From a bacterium (lineage in GTDB: Bacteria; UBP6; UBA1177): a stretch of DNA of 43,334 bases. The stretch spans positions 1 to 43,334 of the forward strand of contig JAKLDO010000019.1 in the NCBI GenBank assembly GCA_022703485.1, given 5' to 3'. The translations under genes and the position numbers were made by a program. Of the stretch, positions 1 through 8,134 are shown piece by piece. Numbering within the stretch: the stretch's first letter is position 1; every line of letters begins with the position of its first letter. Under the pieces are notes generated by a model, which did no database searches, had not been told where the DNA came from, and saw nothing but the letters and a program-made list of their open reading frames with translations.

Positions 1-1
1 G

Positions 2-1024
2 AACTATCAGGTAGTAAAAGGTGACTTCCCCGGAGGATTGAAAGACCTTGACACGACAAGGGACGATGTCACCGCGGCACTTATAAGCGCCTATGAATTC
101 TGGATAGAGAATGTCGACATCGACGGCTTCAGAATAGACACGATAAAGCATGTCGAGCATGAGTTCTGGCAGAAGTTCACTCCGGCCATGAGAGCCAAGG
201 CCAAAGCGAAAGGCAAGGACAATTTTTTCATATTCGGCGAGGCTTTTGACGGTAACGATGAACTGCTGGGAAGTTTCACTAAAAATGGAGAAATGGATTC
301 AGTTTTCTATTTCTCCCAGAAATTCCAGGTGTATGACGCGATCTTTAAATACGGTTCACAGACAAAGAACTTCGAGAACCTTTATAATGCGAGAAAAGAT
401 CTCTACGGAACGGTTTCGGGTGTGAATGATGCGGATGGAAAAAACCTCAGCCCGCAAGGTGTGCTTGTAAACTTCTTTGATAACCACGACCTTCCGAGAT
501 TCCTGTATGAAAAGAATGATGAAAAAGCGCTTAGAGCGGCTCTGGGACTACTGCTGACTCAGGATGGAATTCCCTGTATCTATTACGGAACTGAACAGAA
601 TTTCAACGGAGGGAACGATCCTGCAAATAGAGAAAATCTCGCCGGTTCGGGATATGATACGGATAATGCGACATTCAAGTGGATAAGCGCAATGACAGCT
701 CTGCGCAAAAAATATGCACCGCTCAGAAGAGGCGACATGTCTGTTATCTGGTCGACAGAGCGCACCGGTGAAGAGTCTGACGCCGGAATTCTTGCTTTTG
801 AAAGGAAATACAAGGGCGAAACAGTGCTTGTAATAATCAATGCAAAGGCAAAGACATCATCTACGGCTTTTGAAGACAGTGTTATGAAAACGACTTTTGA
901 AGAAGGGACTAAGCTGACCGATGTATCTCCTGAAGGCGGATCAAAGAGTTTTACTGTCGGCAGTGACGGAGAGCTTGATATTGATGTTCCCGCCCTGTCA
1001 TTAAGAGTACTTGTAAAAAAGTGA
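2..1024 (+). CDS. GH13 alpha-amylase-family enzyme, 3' part (5' end outside window)
   Basis: The reading frame is open from the first base of the window, so the gene starts upstream; an internal TTG at 38 is only a leucine codon. The visible 340 residues carry three of the GH13 conserved regions: G-F-R-I-D-T with the nucleophile Asp at visible residue 46, F-G-E-A with the acid/base Glu at residue 80, and D-N-H-D with the third catalytic Asp at residue 163. A short C-terminal beta domain follows. By family it cleaves or rearranges alpha-1,4/1,6-glucosidic bonds. The exact specificity cannot be read without the N-terminus. The next gene, a sugar-importer ATPase, begins only 8 bp downstream, so it belongs to the alpha-glucan operon. 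Cell location is unknown because the signal region lies outside the window. Confidence 0.93.
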   Translation, partial: NYQVVKGDFPGGLKDLDTTRDDVTAALISAYEFWIENVDIDGFRIDTIKHVEHEFWQKFTPAMRAKAKAKGKDNFFIFGEAFDGNDELLGSFTKNGEMDSVFYFSQKFQVYDAIFKYGSQTKNFENLYNARKDLYGTVSGVNDADGKNLSPQGVLVNFFDNHDLPRFLYEKNDEKALRAALGLLLTQDGIPCIYYGTEQNFNGGNDPANRENLAGSGYDTDNATFKWISAMTALRKKYAPLRRGDMSVIWSTERTGEESDAGILAFERKYKGETVLVIINAKAKTSSTAFEDSVMKTTFEEGTKLTDVSPEGGSKSFTVGSDGELDIDVPALSLRVLVKK

Positions 1025-1032
1025 GGTAGATA

Positions 1033-2049
1033 ATGGCTTCTGTGACGCTTGAAAATGTTGTAAAGCAGTACAACGAAAAGGCTGTAATACTCAAAGGGAT
1101 CGACCTGAAAATAAAAGACGGCGAGTTCCTTGTTCTTGTAGGACCGTCAGGATGCGGCAAATCTACGCTTCTGCGGAGCATAGCCGGACTTGAAAGCATA
1201 ACTTCAGGAAATATCAGGATAGGGGACCGCATAGTCAATGATGTCGCTCCGAAAGACAGGGACATTGCAATGGTTTTCCAGAGTTACGCACTTTATCCTC
1301 ACATGACGGTGCGCGAGAACATGGCTTTTGCACTTAAAGTAAGGAAATTTGAAAAGCAGGAGATCGAGAAAAGGGTGAACAATGCGGCGCAGCTTCTTGA
1401 TATAACGCATCTTCTGGACAGGCTTCCGAAAGACATGAGCGGTGGTCAGAGACAGCGCGTGGCGATGGGACGGGCGATAGTGAGAGACCCGAAGGTATTC
1501 CTTTTCGATGAGCCTCTTTCAAATCTCGATGCAAGTCTCCGCACCCAGATGAGGGTCGAGCTGAAAAAACTGCACGAAAGGCTTAAAACCACGATAATCT
1601 ATGTCACTCACGATCAGATCGAAGCGATGACGCTTGCCGACAGAATTGTAGTTCTGAATAAAGGGATAATTCAGCAGGTAGGGACTCCGGCGGAGCTTTT
1701 TGATACCCCGGCAAACATGTTCGTTGCAGGGTTTATCGGCAGTCCGTCAATGAATTTTCTGACGCTTGATGAGTATCCCGGAAAGATAGCAGGCATCAGA
1801 CCGCAGGATTTCATTCTCACTGACGATTCTCCCTGTATAACCGGAAAGGTTGAGATCGTAGAGGCTCTCGGAAGGTCTTCCCATGTTCACATCAGAATAA
1901 ATGAAGAGACAAAGATCACTGCGGAACTGGAAAGCCTGTTCACGAGAAATTTAAAGATAGATGACACGATAAAGCTCGGAATAAGGAAAGAGAAGATGCA
2001 CCTGTTCGATCCGTTGACAAAAGAAAGGATCGTGGAGGGTGCAAGGTGA
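1033..2049 (+). CDS. malK: Sugar ABC transporter ATPase, MalK/MsmX/UgpC type
   Basis: This is the cytoplasmic ATPase that powers import of maltodextrins or related oligosaccharides. Walker A is G-P-S-G-C-G-K-S-T at residues 37-45, the Q-loop Gln is near residue 83, the ABC signature S-G-G-Q-R-Q-R is at 136-142, Walker B with catalytic Glu is at 155-160 and the switch His is near 193. The C-terminal regulatory (TOBE-like) region is present but the protein, 338 aa, is a little shorter than the usual 360-370. The ATG at 1033 is preceded by GAGGTAG. The 3' end overlaps the start of the binding-protein/permease gene by 4 bp (ATGGAGGGTGCAAGGTGA context), implying translational coupling. I infer a maltodextrin substrate from the neighbouring GH13 genes; the subfamily also serves other sugars. 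Confidence 0.94.
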   Translation: MASVTLENVVKQYNEKAVILKGIDLKIKDGEFLVLVGPSGCGKSTLLRSIAGLESITSGNIRIGDRIVNDVAPKDRDIAMVFQSYALYPHMTVRENMAFALKVRKFEKQEIEKRVNNAAQLLDITHLLDRLPKDMSGGQRQRVAMGRAIVRDPKVFLFDEPLSNLDASLRTQMRVELKKLHERLKTTIIYVTHDQIEAMTLADRIVVLNKGIIQQVGTPAELFDTPANMFVAGFIGSPSMNFLTLDEYPGKIAGIRPQDFILTDDSPCITGKVEIVEALGRSSHVHIRINEETKITAELESLFTRNLKIDDTIKLGIRKEKMHLFDPLTKERIVEGAR

Positions 2050-4238
2050 AAAAAACCGCTATTTTTGCAGTTCTGTTTCTCTTTTTTTCCATTCTTTCCG
2101 CTCAGAAAAAGGATATAACGGTCTGGCATTCATACAGAGGAGCCGAAGAATCGGCTCTTGAAGAACTTAGAGATTCGTTCAATTCCTCACAGGATAAATA
2201 CAGGATAGTCCTTCTTGCGATACCTTACAGTGCTTTTCCTGACAAGCTCACAACCGCAATTCCTAACGGTAACGGTCCGGATGCGTTCATTATAGCCCAT
2301 GAAAGGACCGGTGACTGGGCCGAATCCTCTGTCATAAGGGAGCTTGATAAAGGATATGCTGAAAATATCAGAGAGACGATGGTCAGATCGACAGTCGATG
2401 CTTTCAAGTATAAAGATTCTTTCTGGGGAGTTCCTCTGAGCTTCAAGAGCCTTGTCCTTTTCTACAGGAGCGACATCATAAACAGCGTTCCTGAAAATAC
2501 TGATGATCTGATCGCTGAAGCTAAAAAGTTCACAGTTCCCAAGTCAGGCATGTACGGACTCGGTTTTGAAGCAGCGGCTGTTTATTATGCTGTTCCTTTC
2601 ATGACAGGTTTCAACGGCGGATTCTGCCTTGAAAGCGATATCAGCGCAAAAGAGGCGTGTCTTGATAATGAAGGCAACCGTAATGCTCTGAAATTTATCG
2701 GCGACCTTGTGAATAAGCACGGGATAGTGCCTACTGAGGCGACTTCAGTTCTTGTCACACAGCTTTTCAATGAAGGTAAGATCCCTTTTGTAATTAACGG
2801 ACCTTGGTTCACAGGTGAGATCGCTGAAGGTGTGCAGTATAAAACGGCAGTCCTTCCGGTGATATCTGAAACCGGTCAGACAATGAAACCTTTCATGAGC
2901 GTTGACGGATATTTTTTCTCAGGTCACAAGTCGGCGAATATTGACGGAGCCAAGGCTTTCTGTGATTTTATGATATCCGATGAAGGTTCAAGGGTTAGAG
3001 CGATGAAAGGGCTCCAGGCTGTAGCGACAGCGTCGGTCTATGACGATCCTGAGATAGCTTCCGATAAACTGCTCAATGTTTTCAGGCTTCAGGCGGAAAG
3101 ATCTGTTCCGATGAGCAATCTGCCGCAGATGAGGGTTGTATGGGAACCGATGGCGAAGGCGCTTAGAAAGGTTCTCAGAGATGCCGATACTCCCGAAAAC
3201 GCCCTTGTTCAGGCTCAGAGGGAATACGAGCTTTTCAGAAGACCGCTTCCGCCGTCTCAAAGTCCGGTCGTGTACATTCTTGTACTCATTGCCGCGGCGT
3301 TTGCAGGATTATTTCTGCTGATAAAAGGGATGATTTGGTCGAATTTTCTATTTTTCCTGAAAAAAGAACCGGCTCCATATCTTTATCTTATACCTGCAAT
3401 GCTTTCAATGCTTGTCCTTGTGTTCGTTCCGTTTGCGGTAGGGACTGCGACTGCGTTCTTTGCACATAAGGCGGGGAGCTGGACTTTTGTCGGATTTGCC
3501 AATTTTTTCAATATATTGTTCGGCGGAGATTTCCCGATCACCAGCCCGATGAATTTTTATTTCACACTTGCCGTGACGGTGCTGTGGACTGCGGCGAATG
3601 TCTTTCTGCATGTGACGCTCGGACTGAGCCTTGCGCTCCTTCTGCGTGAACCTTGGCTTAAAATGAAGGGGATCTACAGGGTCCTTCTCATAATTCCGTG
3701 GGCCGTACCCAATTATATCACGGCGCTTATCTGGAAAGGGATGTTCAACAGGCAGTTCGGCGCGATCAACGGCATTCTGGACACTCTCGGACTTGAGCCG
3801 GTCAGCTGGTTCAGTTCGTTCTGGACATCTTTTGCCGCAAATCTTACAACTAATACATGGCTCGGATTCCCTTTCATGATGGTGACTGCTCTTGGCGCGC
3901 TTCAGGCGATCCCCGGAGAACTTGAAGATGCCGCAAGCGTTGACGGAGCCGGGATGTTCCAGAGATTTTTCAATATCACACTTCCTCTGCTCAAACCAGC
4001 GCTTATCCCTGCCGTGATACTCGGAAGCGTCTGGACATTCAATATGTTCAATATAATCTATCTCGTCAGCGGCGGCGAACCTGACGGAAGCACCGAAATA
4101 CTCATAAGCGAAGCCTACAAATGGGCTTTCCAGAGGCAGGAACGGTACGGATATGCCGCGGCCTACGCAATCCTGATATTCATTGTTCTCATCTTCTACT
4201 CAAAATTCACCGAAAAGATCGGAAAGGGGGCTAAGTAA
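2046..4238 (+). CDS. MalE-MalF fusion: solute-binding protein joined to ABC permease
   Basis: This 730 aa protein joins two importer parts normally made separately. Residues 1-19 form a signal peptide. Residues about 20-395 match a family 1 extracellular solute-binding protein (D-I-T-V-W-H-S-Y-R near the start, W-G-V-P-L-S-F-K, D-G-Y-F-F-S near the end). A membrane segment at about 408-430 re-enters the membrane, and residues about 445-730 are a MalF-like permease with six or so segments and the EAA loop (E-D-A-A-S-V-D-G-A at 627-635) that docks on the ATPase. The binding domain should therefore be tethered on the outer face of the inner membrane. The start, GTG at 2046, overlaps the upstream ATPase stop; GGAGGG lies just before it. 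In MalF proteins a periplasmic P2 loop is common; here the binding protein itself precedes the permease. Confidence 0.9.
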   Translation: MKKTAIFAVLFLFFSILSAQKKDITVWHSYRGAEESALEELRDSFNSSQDKYRIVLLAIPYSAFPDKLTTAIPNGNGPDAFIIAHERTGDWAESSVIRELDKGYAENIRETMVRSTVDAFKYKDSFWGVPLSFKSLVLFYRSDIINSVPENTDDLIAEAKKFTVPKSGMYGLGFEAAAVYYAVPFMTGFNGGFCLESDISAKEACLDNEGNRNALKFIGDLVNKHGIVPTEATSVLVTQLFNEGKIPFVINGPWFTGEIAEGVQYKTAVLPVISETGQTMKPFMSVDGYFFSGHKSANIDGAKAFCDFMISDEGSRVRAMKGLQAVATASVYDDPEIASDKLLNVFRLQAERSVPMSNLPQMRVVWEPMAKALRKVLRDADTPENALVQAQREYELFRRPLPPSQSPVVYILVLIAAAFAGLFLLIKGMIWSNFLFFLKKEPAPYLYLIPAMLSMLVLVFVPFAVGTATAFFAHKAGSWTFVGFANFFNILFGGDFPITSPMNFYFTLAVTVLWTAANVFLHVTLGLSLALLLREPWLKMKGIYRVLLIIPWAVPNYITALIWKGMFNRQFGAINGILDTLGLEPVSWFSSFWTSFAANLTTNTWLGFPFMMVTALGALQAIPGELEDAASVDGAGMFQRFFNITLPLLKPALIPAVILGSVWTFNMFNIIYLVSGGEPDGSTEILISEAYKWAFQRQERYGYAAAYAILIFIVLIFYSKFTEKIGKGAK

Positions 4239-4253
4239 ATGAAGAAAGTGACT
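4229..4253 (+). repeat. Left copy of the malF/malG junction repeat
   Basis: This 25 bp stretch spans the malF stop codon and an ATG that directly follows it. It matches 8135-8159, the junction in front of the intact malG, at 22 of 25 positions. Together the two copies bracket the AbiE/RhuM/lipoprotein block as imperfect direct repeats. A related sequence also occurs at 5426-5449. Confidence 0.8.
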
Positions 4254-4322
4254 GCTAAGACATTGAATCTTTACAAATGTACTCTAAACATGTATGATGT
4301 AGAGTGTGTTTGTAATGTTTGA
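4239..4322 (+). pseudogene. Remnant 5' end of malG left of the inserted block
   Basis: An ATG at 4239 directly abuts the malF stop (TAA-ATG), the same arrangement seen at the intact malG (TAA at 8142, ATG at 8145). It encodes M-K-K-V-T-A-K-T before diverging; intact MalG starts M-K-K-V-T-L-K-K. The frame then closes with TGA at 4320-4322 after 27 codons and contains no further permease sequence. I read it as the old start of malG, cut off when the toxin/defence block was inserted, although a tiny leader peptide cannot be excluded. Confidence 0.65.
4271..4315 (+). promoter_or_regulatory. Inverted repeat upstream of abiEi, probable AbiEi operator
   Basis: Arms TTACAAATGTACTCTA (4271-4286) and TAGAGTGTGTTTGTAA (4300-4315) are separated by 13 bp. 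Thirteen of 16 positions pair as DNA and the other three become G-U pairs in RNA, so it can act as a DNA palindrome or an RNA hairpin. AbiEi antitoxins are known to repress their own promoter by binding inverted repeats, and this site lies 20 bp before the abiEi start, which fits. A transcript hairpin at the inserted junction is the alternative. Confidence 0.55.
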
Positions 4323-4334
4323 GGGGTGCTAGGA

Positions 4335-4925
4335 ATGGATTATTTAAGTCAGATTCTTGGAATAGCTGAAGAAAACAAGGGTATTATCACTTCTTCAAAG
4401 GTTACTAAACTTAAAATTCCAAGGGTTTATTTAACTAAGCTGAAAGATTCGGGAAAGCTTCAAAAGATAGACACCGGAATATATGCAATGCCGGAAGTGT
4501 GGGAGGATGAGTTTTTTGTTTTGCAAACGAGATATTCAGCCGGAGTGTTTTCTCATGATTCAGCATTATTTTTAAATGGTTATACAGACAGAACTCCTGC
4601 TATTATTACAATGACATTTCCTTACGGCTATCATGCAAAAACACTGAAGGGTAGAATAATAATTAAAAAAGCCAACCCTGGTCTGTATGAGACAGGAATT
4701 CAGACAGTTATCACTCCTGCCGGACATTCTGTCAGAGTTTATTCAATTGAAAGGACTCTCTGTGATATTTTCCGGGGAAAGAATGCAAATGATGTTGAAC
4801 AGAACCTTCCGGCTCTGAAAAAATATATAAATTCTCCGGCAAGGAACATTGCTCAACTGCTTGAATATGCTGATAAATTCAGAGTCATCTCCAGAATGCG
4901 CAGATATCTTGAGGTGCTTATATGA
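4335..4925 (+). CDS. abiEi: AbiEi-family antitoxin / transcriptional regulator
   Basis: The product is the antitoxin half of an AbiE type IV toxin-antitoxin (abortive infection) pair. Residues 1-60 look like the N-terminal winged-helix domain (helix with I-I-T-S-S-K-V, then G-K-L-Q-K-I-D-T-G-I-Y). The rest has the family pattern Y-S-A-G-V-F-S-H-D-S-A-L, T-x-P-Y-G and the Y-S-I-E-R-T-L-C-D-I-F block. I chose ATG at 4335 because GAGGGG at 4321-4326 gives an 8 bp spacing; an in-frame GTG at 4326 lacks such a site. The stop overlaps abiEii by 4 bp (ATGA), the usual arrangement. A 16 bp inverted repeat upstream is its likely binding site. Length, 196 aa, is normal. Codon use is more AT-rich than in the flanking mal genes. 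Confidence 0.9.
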   Translation: MDYLSQILGIAEENKGIITSSKVTKLKIPRVYLTKLKDSGKLQKIDTGIYAMPEVWEDEFFVLQTRYSAGVFSHDSALFLNGYTDRTPAIITMTFPYGYHAKTLKGRIIIKKANPGLYETGIQTVITPAGHSVRVYSIERTLCDIFRGKNANDVEQNLPALKKYINSPARNIAQLLEYADKFRVISRMRRYLEVLI

Positions 4926-5443
4926 AAACCGGTAATCAGATGCAGCTCAAAGCGGTTATAAAAAATAAAGCGGCACAATACGGTGTTTCGGCGCAGTCAA
5001 TATTGCAGAACTATATTATGGAAAGGCTCCTTGAACGCATTTCTTTATCTGAGTACAGAGAGAATTTTATCATAAAAGGGGGTTTTTTGCTCTCTTCGAT
5101 AATAGGTATTGATAAAAGAACAACGATGGACATTGACACAACTGCAAAAAAACTTGATGTAACACATGAAAATCTAAAAAAAGTCTTTAATGAAATATGC
5201 AGTATTGAAGCTGACGATGACATGCGGTTTGAATTAACCGGAACAAGCGACATAAGAGAAGCTGACGATTATCCCGGAATCCGCATTCATATCATTGCTC
5301 AAATTGAAAAGGACAGAAATTTAGAAAATATATGGAATTCCTACCGTGAAAAATTTAATTATGCCGGAAATATCAGTTTTAAGCAGACTACCGGTGTTGT
5401 TGAGAAATTGATGGATTTTATAAGTAACAGCGAGGCGAAATAA
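4922..5443 (+). CDS. abiEii: AbiEii-type nucleotidyltransferase toxin, internally shortened
   Basis: This is the toxin half of the AbiE pair, a nucleotidyltransferase-like protein. It keeps the family's first motif (I-I-K-G-G-F-L-L-S, the G-G-T-A-L-type motif) at residues 49-57 and the D-I-D metal-binding motif at 70-72. It is only 173 aa, whereas AbiEii proteins are usually about 250-300 aa. After the R-I-H-I-I-A-Q strand (where families usually continue through the D-I-S-x-G-D and the K-x-E-T/A-E-K-L segments) the sequence jumps in frame to an ending typical of the C-terminus (W-N-S-Y-R-E-K-F-N-Y-A). About 100 central residues, including motifs III-IV, appear to be missing. It may be inactive or work differently. 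It overlaps abiEi by 4 bp; rhuM starts right at its stop. Confidence 0.85.
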   Translation: MKTGNQMQLKAVIKNKAAQYGVSAQSILQNYIMERLLERISLSEYRENFIIKGGFLLSSIIGIDKRTTMDIDTTAKKLDVTHENLKKVFNEICSIEADDDMRFELTGTSDIREADDYPGIRIHIIAQIEKDRNLENIWNSYREKFNYAGNISFKQTTGVVEKLMDFISNSEAK

Positions 5444-5449
5444 ATGAAA
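5426..5449 (+). repeat. Junction-like repeat at abiEii 3' end / rhuM start
   Basis: The 24 bp covering the last codons of abiEii, its TAA and the adjoining rhuM ATG match 8127-8150, just before malG, at 22 of 24 positions, and share the G-G-C-n-n-n-n-TAAATGAA core with 4229-4245. The three TAA-ATG junctions in and around the inserted block may reflect recombination at short homology. Confidence 0.7.
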
Positions 5450-6487
5450 GAACAGACAAGCGAAATAATAATATATCAAAATCAAGACGGACAGATAAAA
5501 ATCAATGTCATTCTTGAAGATGAAACTGTATGGCTGACGCAAGCACAAATGGCTATTTTGTTTGATAAGGGCAGATCGACGATTACTGAGCACATACAAA
5601 ATGTTTTCAGCGAGGGTGAACTTGATGAAAAAGTGGTGTGTCGGGATTTCCGACAAACCACACAGCATGGTGCTATAAAAGACAAAACACAGGAAATATC
5701 TGTAAAACACTATAACTTGGATGTAATAATTTCAGTCGGTTATCGTGTCAAATCGAAACAAGGCACTCAATTCAGGATATGGGCGACTCAAAGGTTGAAA
5801 GAATACATCGTCAAAGGTTTTGCTCTAAATGATGAGCGGTTTAAAAACGGAAACTCAATGAGTTATTTCAATGAGTTGCAGGAAAGACTTCGTGAAATCA
5901 GGCTTTCTGAAAGATTTTTTTATCAGAAAATTAAAGATATCTACAAAACAAGTATCGACTATGATCCTAAAGATGAAAAAACAGTTGAATTCTTCAAAAT
6001 AGTGCAGAACAAGCTGCTTTGGGCGATAAGCGAAAAAACGGCGGCGGAACTCGTTTATAACCGTGTTAATTCCTCGCTTCCCATGCTTGGAATGCGGTCT
6101 TATGATAAAAAGGATGTTAAATCGATCAAAAAAAGCGATGTTGTCGTTGCAAAAAATTATCTTAACGAAGATGAAATAAAGCTTCTCGGTCTTATTGTTG
6201 AACAGTATCTTGCATTCGCTGAATCAATGGCTCAACAGCATCAACCGATGTATATGAAAGACTGGATCACCAGACTTGATTCTGTTATTCAGATGAATGG
6301 CAGGGAACTTTTAAATCATGCGGGAAAAATAAGTCACGAAACGGCTCTTGAAAAATCGGCAGTTGAATATGATAAGTTCCGTAACAGTTTGAAAGAACTG
6401 GAATATAAAGAAAGTCTTAAAGAACTTGAAAACGATCTGAAATCTCTTGAAAAACAGCAAAAACAGAGCGGAAAAAGAAAATCATGA
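5444..6487 (+). CDS. rhuM: RhuM-family virulence-associated protein
   Basis: The protein (347 aa) belongs to the RhuM family, first named in a Salmonella pathogenicity island and common beside toxin-antitoxin and Fic/Doc genes. The family signature is clear: V-W-L-T-Q-A-Q-M-A-I-L-F near residues 29-40 (helix-turn-helix-like), R-S-T-I-T-E-H-I-x-N-V-F, V-C-R-D-F-R-Q-T-x-x-H-G-A, Y-N-L-D-V-I-I-S-V-G-Y-R-V-K-S and F-R-x-W-A-T-Q-R-L-K-E-Y-I-V-K-G-F. The C-terminus is a charged coiled coil (about 310-347). The biochemical function is unknown. The ATG directly follows the abiEii stop; GAGG at 5432-5435 is a suitable ribosome-binding site. Its stop overlaps the next gene by 4 bp, so the whole block reads as one transcript. 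Confidence 0.93.
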   Translation: MKEQTSEIIIYQNQDGQIKINVILEDETVWLTQAQMAILFDKGRSTITEHIQNVFSEGELDEKVVCRDFRQTTQHGAIKDKTQEISVKHYNLDVIISVGYRVKSKQGTQFRIWATQRLKEYIVKGFALNDERFKNGNSMSYFNELQERLREIRLSERFFYQKIKDIYKTSIDYDPKDEKTVEFFKIVQNKLLWAISEKTAAELVYNRVNSSLPMLGMRSYDKKDVKSIKKSDVVVAKNYLNEDEIKLLGLIVEQYLAFAESMAQQHQPMYMKDWITRLDSVIQMNGRELLNHAGKISHETALEKSAVEYDKFRNSLKELEYKESLKELENDLKSLEKQQKQSGKRKS

Positions 6488-8112
6488 TTTTACCTGTTTT
6501 GCGTGACACAGTAATTATATTGTTTTTAATGATATGTTCCTGCAATTCAAACGGAACAAAGACGGACACGGATTCTGTTCCGGATAAAGATTCAGATAAT
6601 AAGGCAGATGTTGAAATTTCAGATAAAGATAATGAATCTGACATAGATCAGCCTGATAAAGATATTGATGAACCGGCAGATGCTGACACAGAAGTGCCGG
6701 ATGTTGACATGTACTGTCCACTGCCGATGGATGCAAAATATCCTTATTATAGAAAAGACGGCACAATCCATTTCTGCCGCCCATGTGATAAACCCGATGA
6801 ATATGATCCGCAATGTGTGAAATCATTATGGAAGGATTTAAACAAGGAAGTTTATGACTCATATAAAAACGGGGAGTTTGAAGATAACGAGTTAATTGCC
6901 GAATGTTATCCGTGGCCATGCGAATGGAATGTGACTCCGACTTCAAATGAGTTGGTACCATTAACAGCGCATCAGAAATGTGATATCTTTCTTAATCCGC
7001 GTACTTGGGCGAATTCCTTTTCCGGATTCAGAAAGGAAGCCAACATGGATGGAGGGAAGATACTGTTCCAGACAGACAATTATCGTATCGGTGATAAAAA
7101 GCCGATAATATCTGATCCTGGTTATGCTGGACAAAGAGCTGTTTTGTATGATATAAAAACAGGAAAATATACGGTCATTGGAAAATCTATCGCTCCCTTT
7201 TTTATGGCTGATCACATATTTATTAATCCATACATAACAATTAATAAGAAAGGTTTTAAGCCGATAGTTGATGTTATTCCATATAAGTTCTCATATAAAT
7301 ACAATGTTATTTTTACTGACGAAGACACAAATGTTTCTATGGATGTGTATCCGTATGTTGCAGAAAAATGGACAATAATGGTTGCTAACCATTTAGATAA
7401 CGAAACAGATCCTGTCGGACGCGGCAACCGTTCACTTGTTTATGCAAAAACTGGCGATCCAGCCTCCCTGAACAGTCCGGCGGATTCATGGAAATGGACT
7501 ACACTTGCTTATGGTAATCCTGACGGTAAGGCGGATGAACTTTCGATTTCCGGGAACAGAGCAATGTTTTATCATTACGGAACAAACGCATCCTGGGTTT
7601 GTGATCTGTCAAAGAATCCGAAAAAAATCACAGACTGTAAAAGAATCGGGAAAGAAAATGAGGTTGCGGGATTTCCCAAGTTTGATCTGGATAATCCTGA
7701 CAGAATAATTTACCGTCCCATTGCAGAAGGCATTCCGAGAAATCACTTTGTGATAATGAATATTTCAAAAGATCCTTGGACACTCGAAAAGGAGTTTGAT
7801 ATTCCTACGACAGAAAAGAATTTCATCAATCTCCAGCTTGCACAGGTAAAGTCTAATGTCATGCTTTACAAAGAAAGCTACCAGATGGAGGCAAGCGGAT
7901 ATCAGACAGACGGGAAACTATGTTATTACAGAATAGATAAAGAAAAAGTTTATTGCTCGAAACCGATAGAAGGACAGACAAGTTATGGACACGGTTTTAC
8001 ATCGTTTGAAGGGAAATATCTGTTCTGGCAGCCAGCATATAAAGCAGGTTATATTTTGAGAGACATGGACTGCTACTGCAAAGAAGAGGGGATTTGTCCG
8101 TTTGAGGAGTAA
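6484..8112 (+). CDS. Predicted lipoprotein with Asp-rich linker, unknown function
   Basis: I do not recognise the main domain. Residues 1-19 form a hydrophobic export signal ending in I-C-S-C, a plausible lipobox. Residues about 22-75 are an acidic linker of the D-x-D-x-P-D-K-D kind found on several other lipoproteins in this window. The remaining 470 residues contain repeating strands such as Y-D-I-K-T-G-K-Y-T-V-I-G and a Cys-rich ending (C-Y-C-K-E-E-G-I-C), and may form a beta-propeller. The start overlaps the rhuM stop (ATGA). The gene lies inside the inserted block, yet its linker is of host style, suggesting the block was assembled from or exchanged with related genomes. AT-rich codon use sets it apart from the mal genes. 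Confidence 0.85.
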   Translation: MILPVLRDTVIILFLMICSCNSNGTKTDTDSVPDKDSDNKADVEISDKDNESDIDQPDKDIDEPADADTEVPDVDMYCPLPMDAKYPYYRKDGTIHFCRPCDKPDEYDPQCVKSLWKDLNKEVYDSYKNGEFEDNELIAECYPWPCEWNVTPTSNELVPLTAHQKCDIFLNPRTWANSFSGFRKEANMDGGKILFQTDNYRIGDKKPIISDPGYAGQRAVLYDIKTGKYTVIGKSIAPFFMADHIFINPYITINKKGFKPIVDVIPYKFSYKYNVIFTDEDTNVSMDVYPYVAEKWTIMVANHLDNETDPVGRGNRSLVYAKTGDPASLNSPADSWKWTTLAYGNPDGKADELSISGNRAMFYHYGTNASWVCDLSKNPKKITDCKRIGKENEVAGFPKFDLDNPDRIIYRPIAEGIPRNHFVIMNISKDPWTLEKEFDIPTTEKNFINLQLAQVKSNVMLYKESYQMEASGYQTDGKLCYYRIDKEKVYCSKPIEGQTSYGHGFTSFEGKYLFWQPAYKAGYILRDMDCYCKEEGICPFEE

Positions 8113-8134
8113 TTTGAAATGTTAAAAACAGCGA

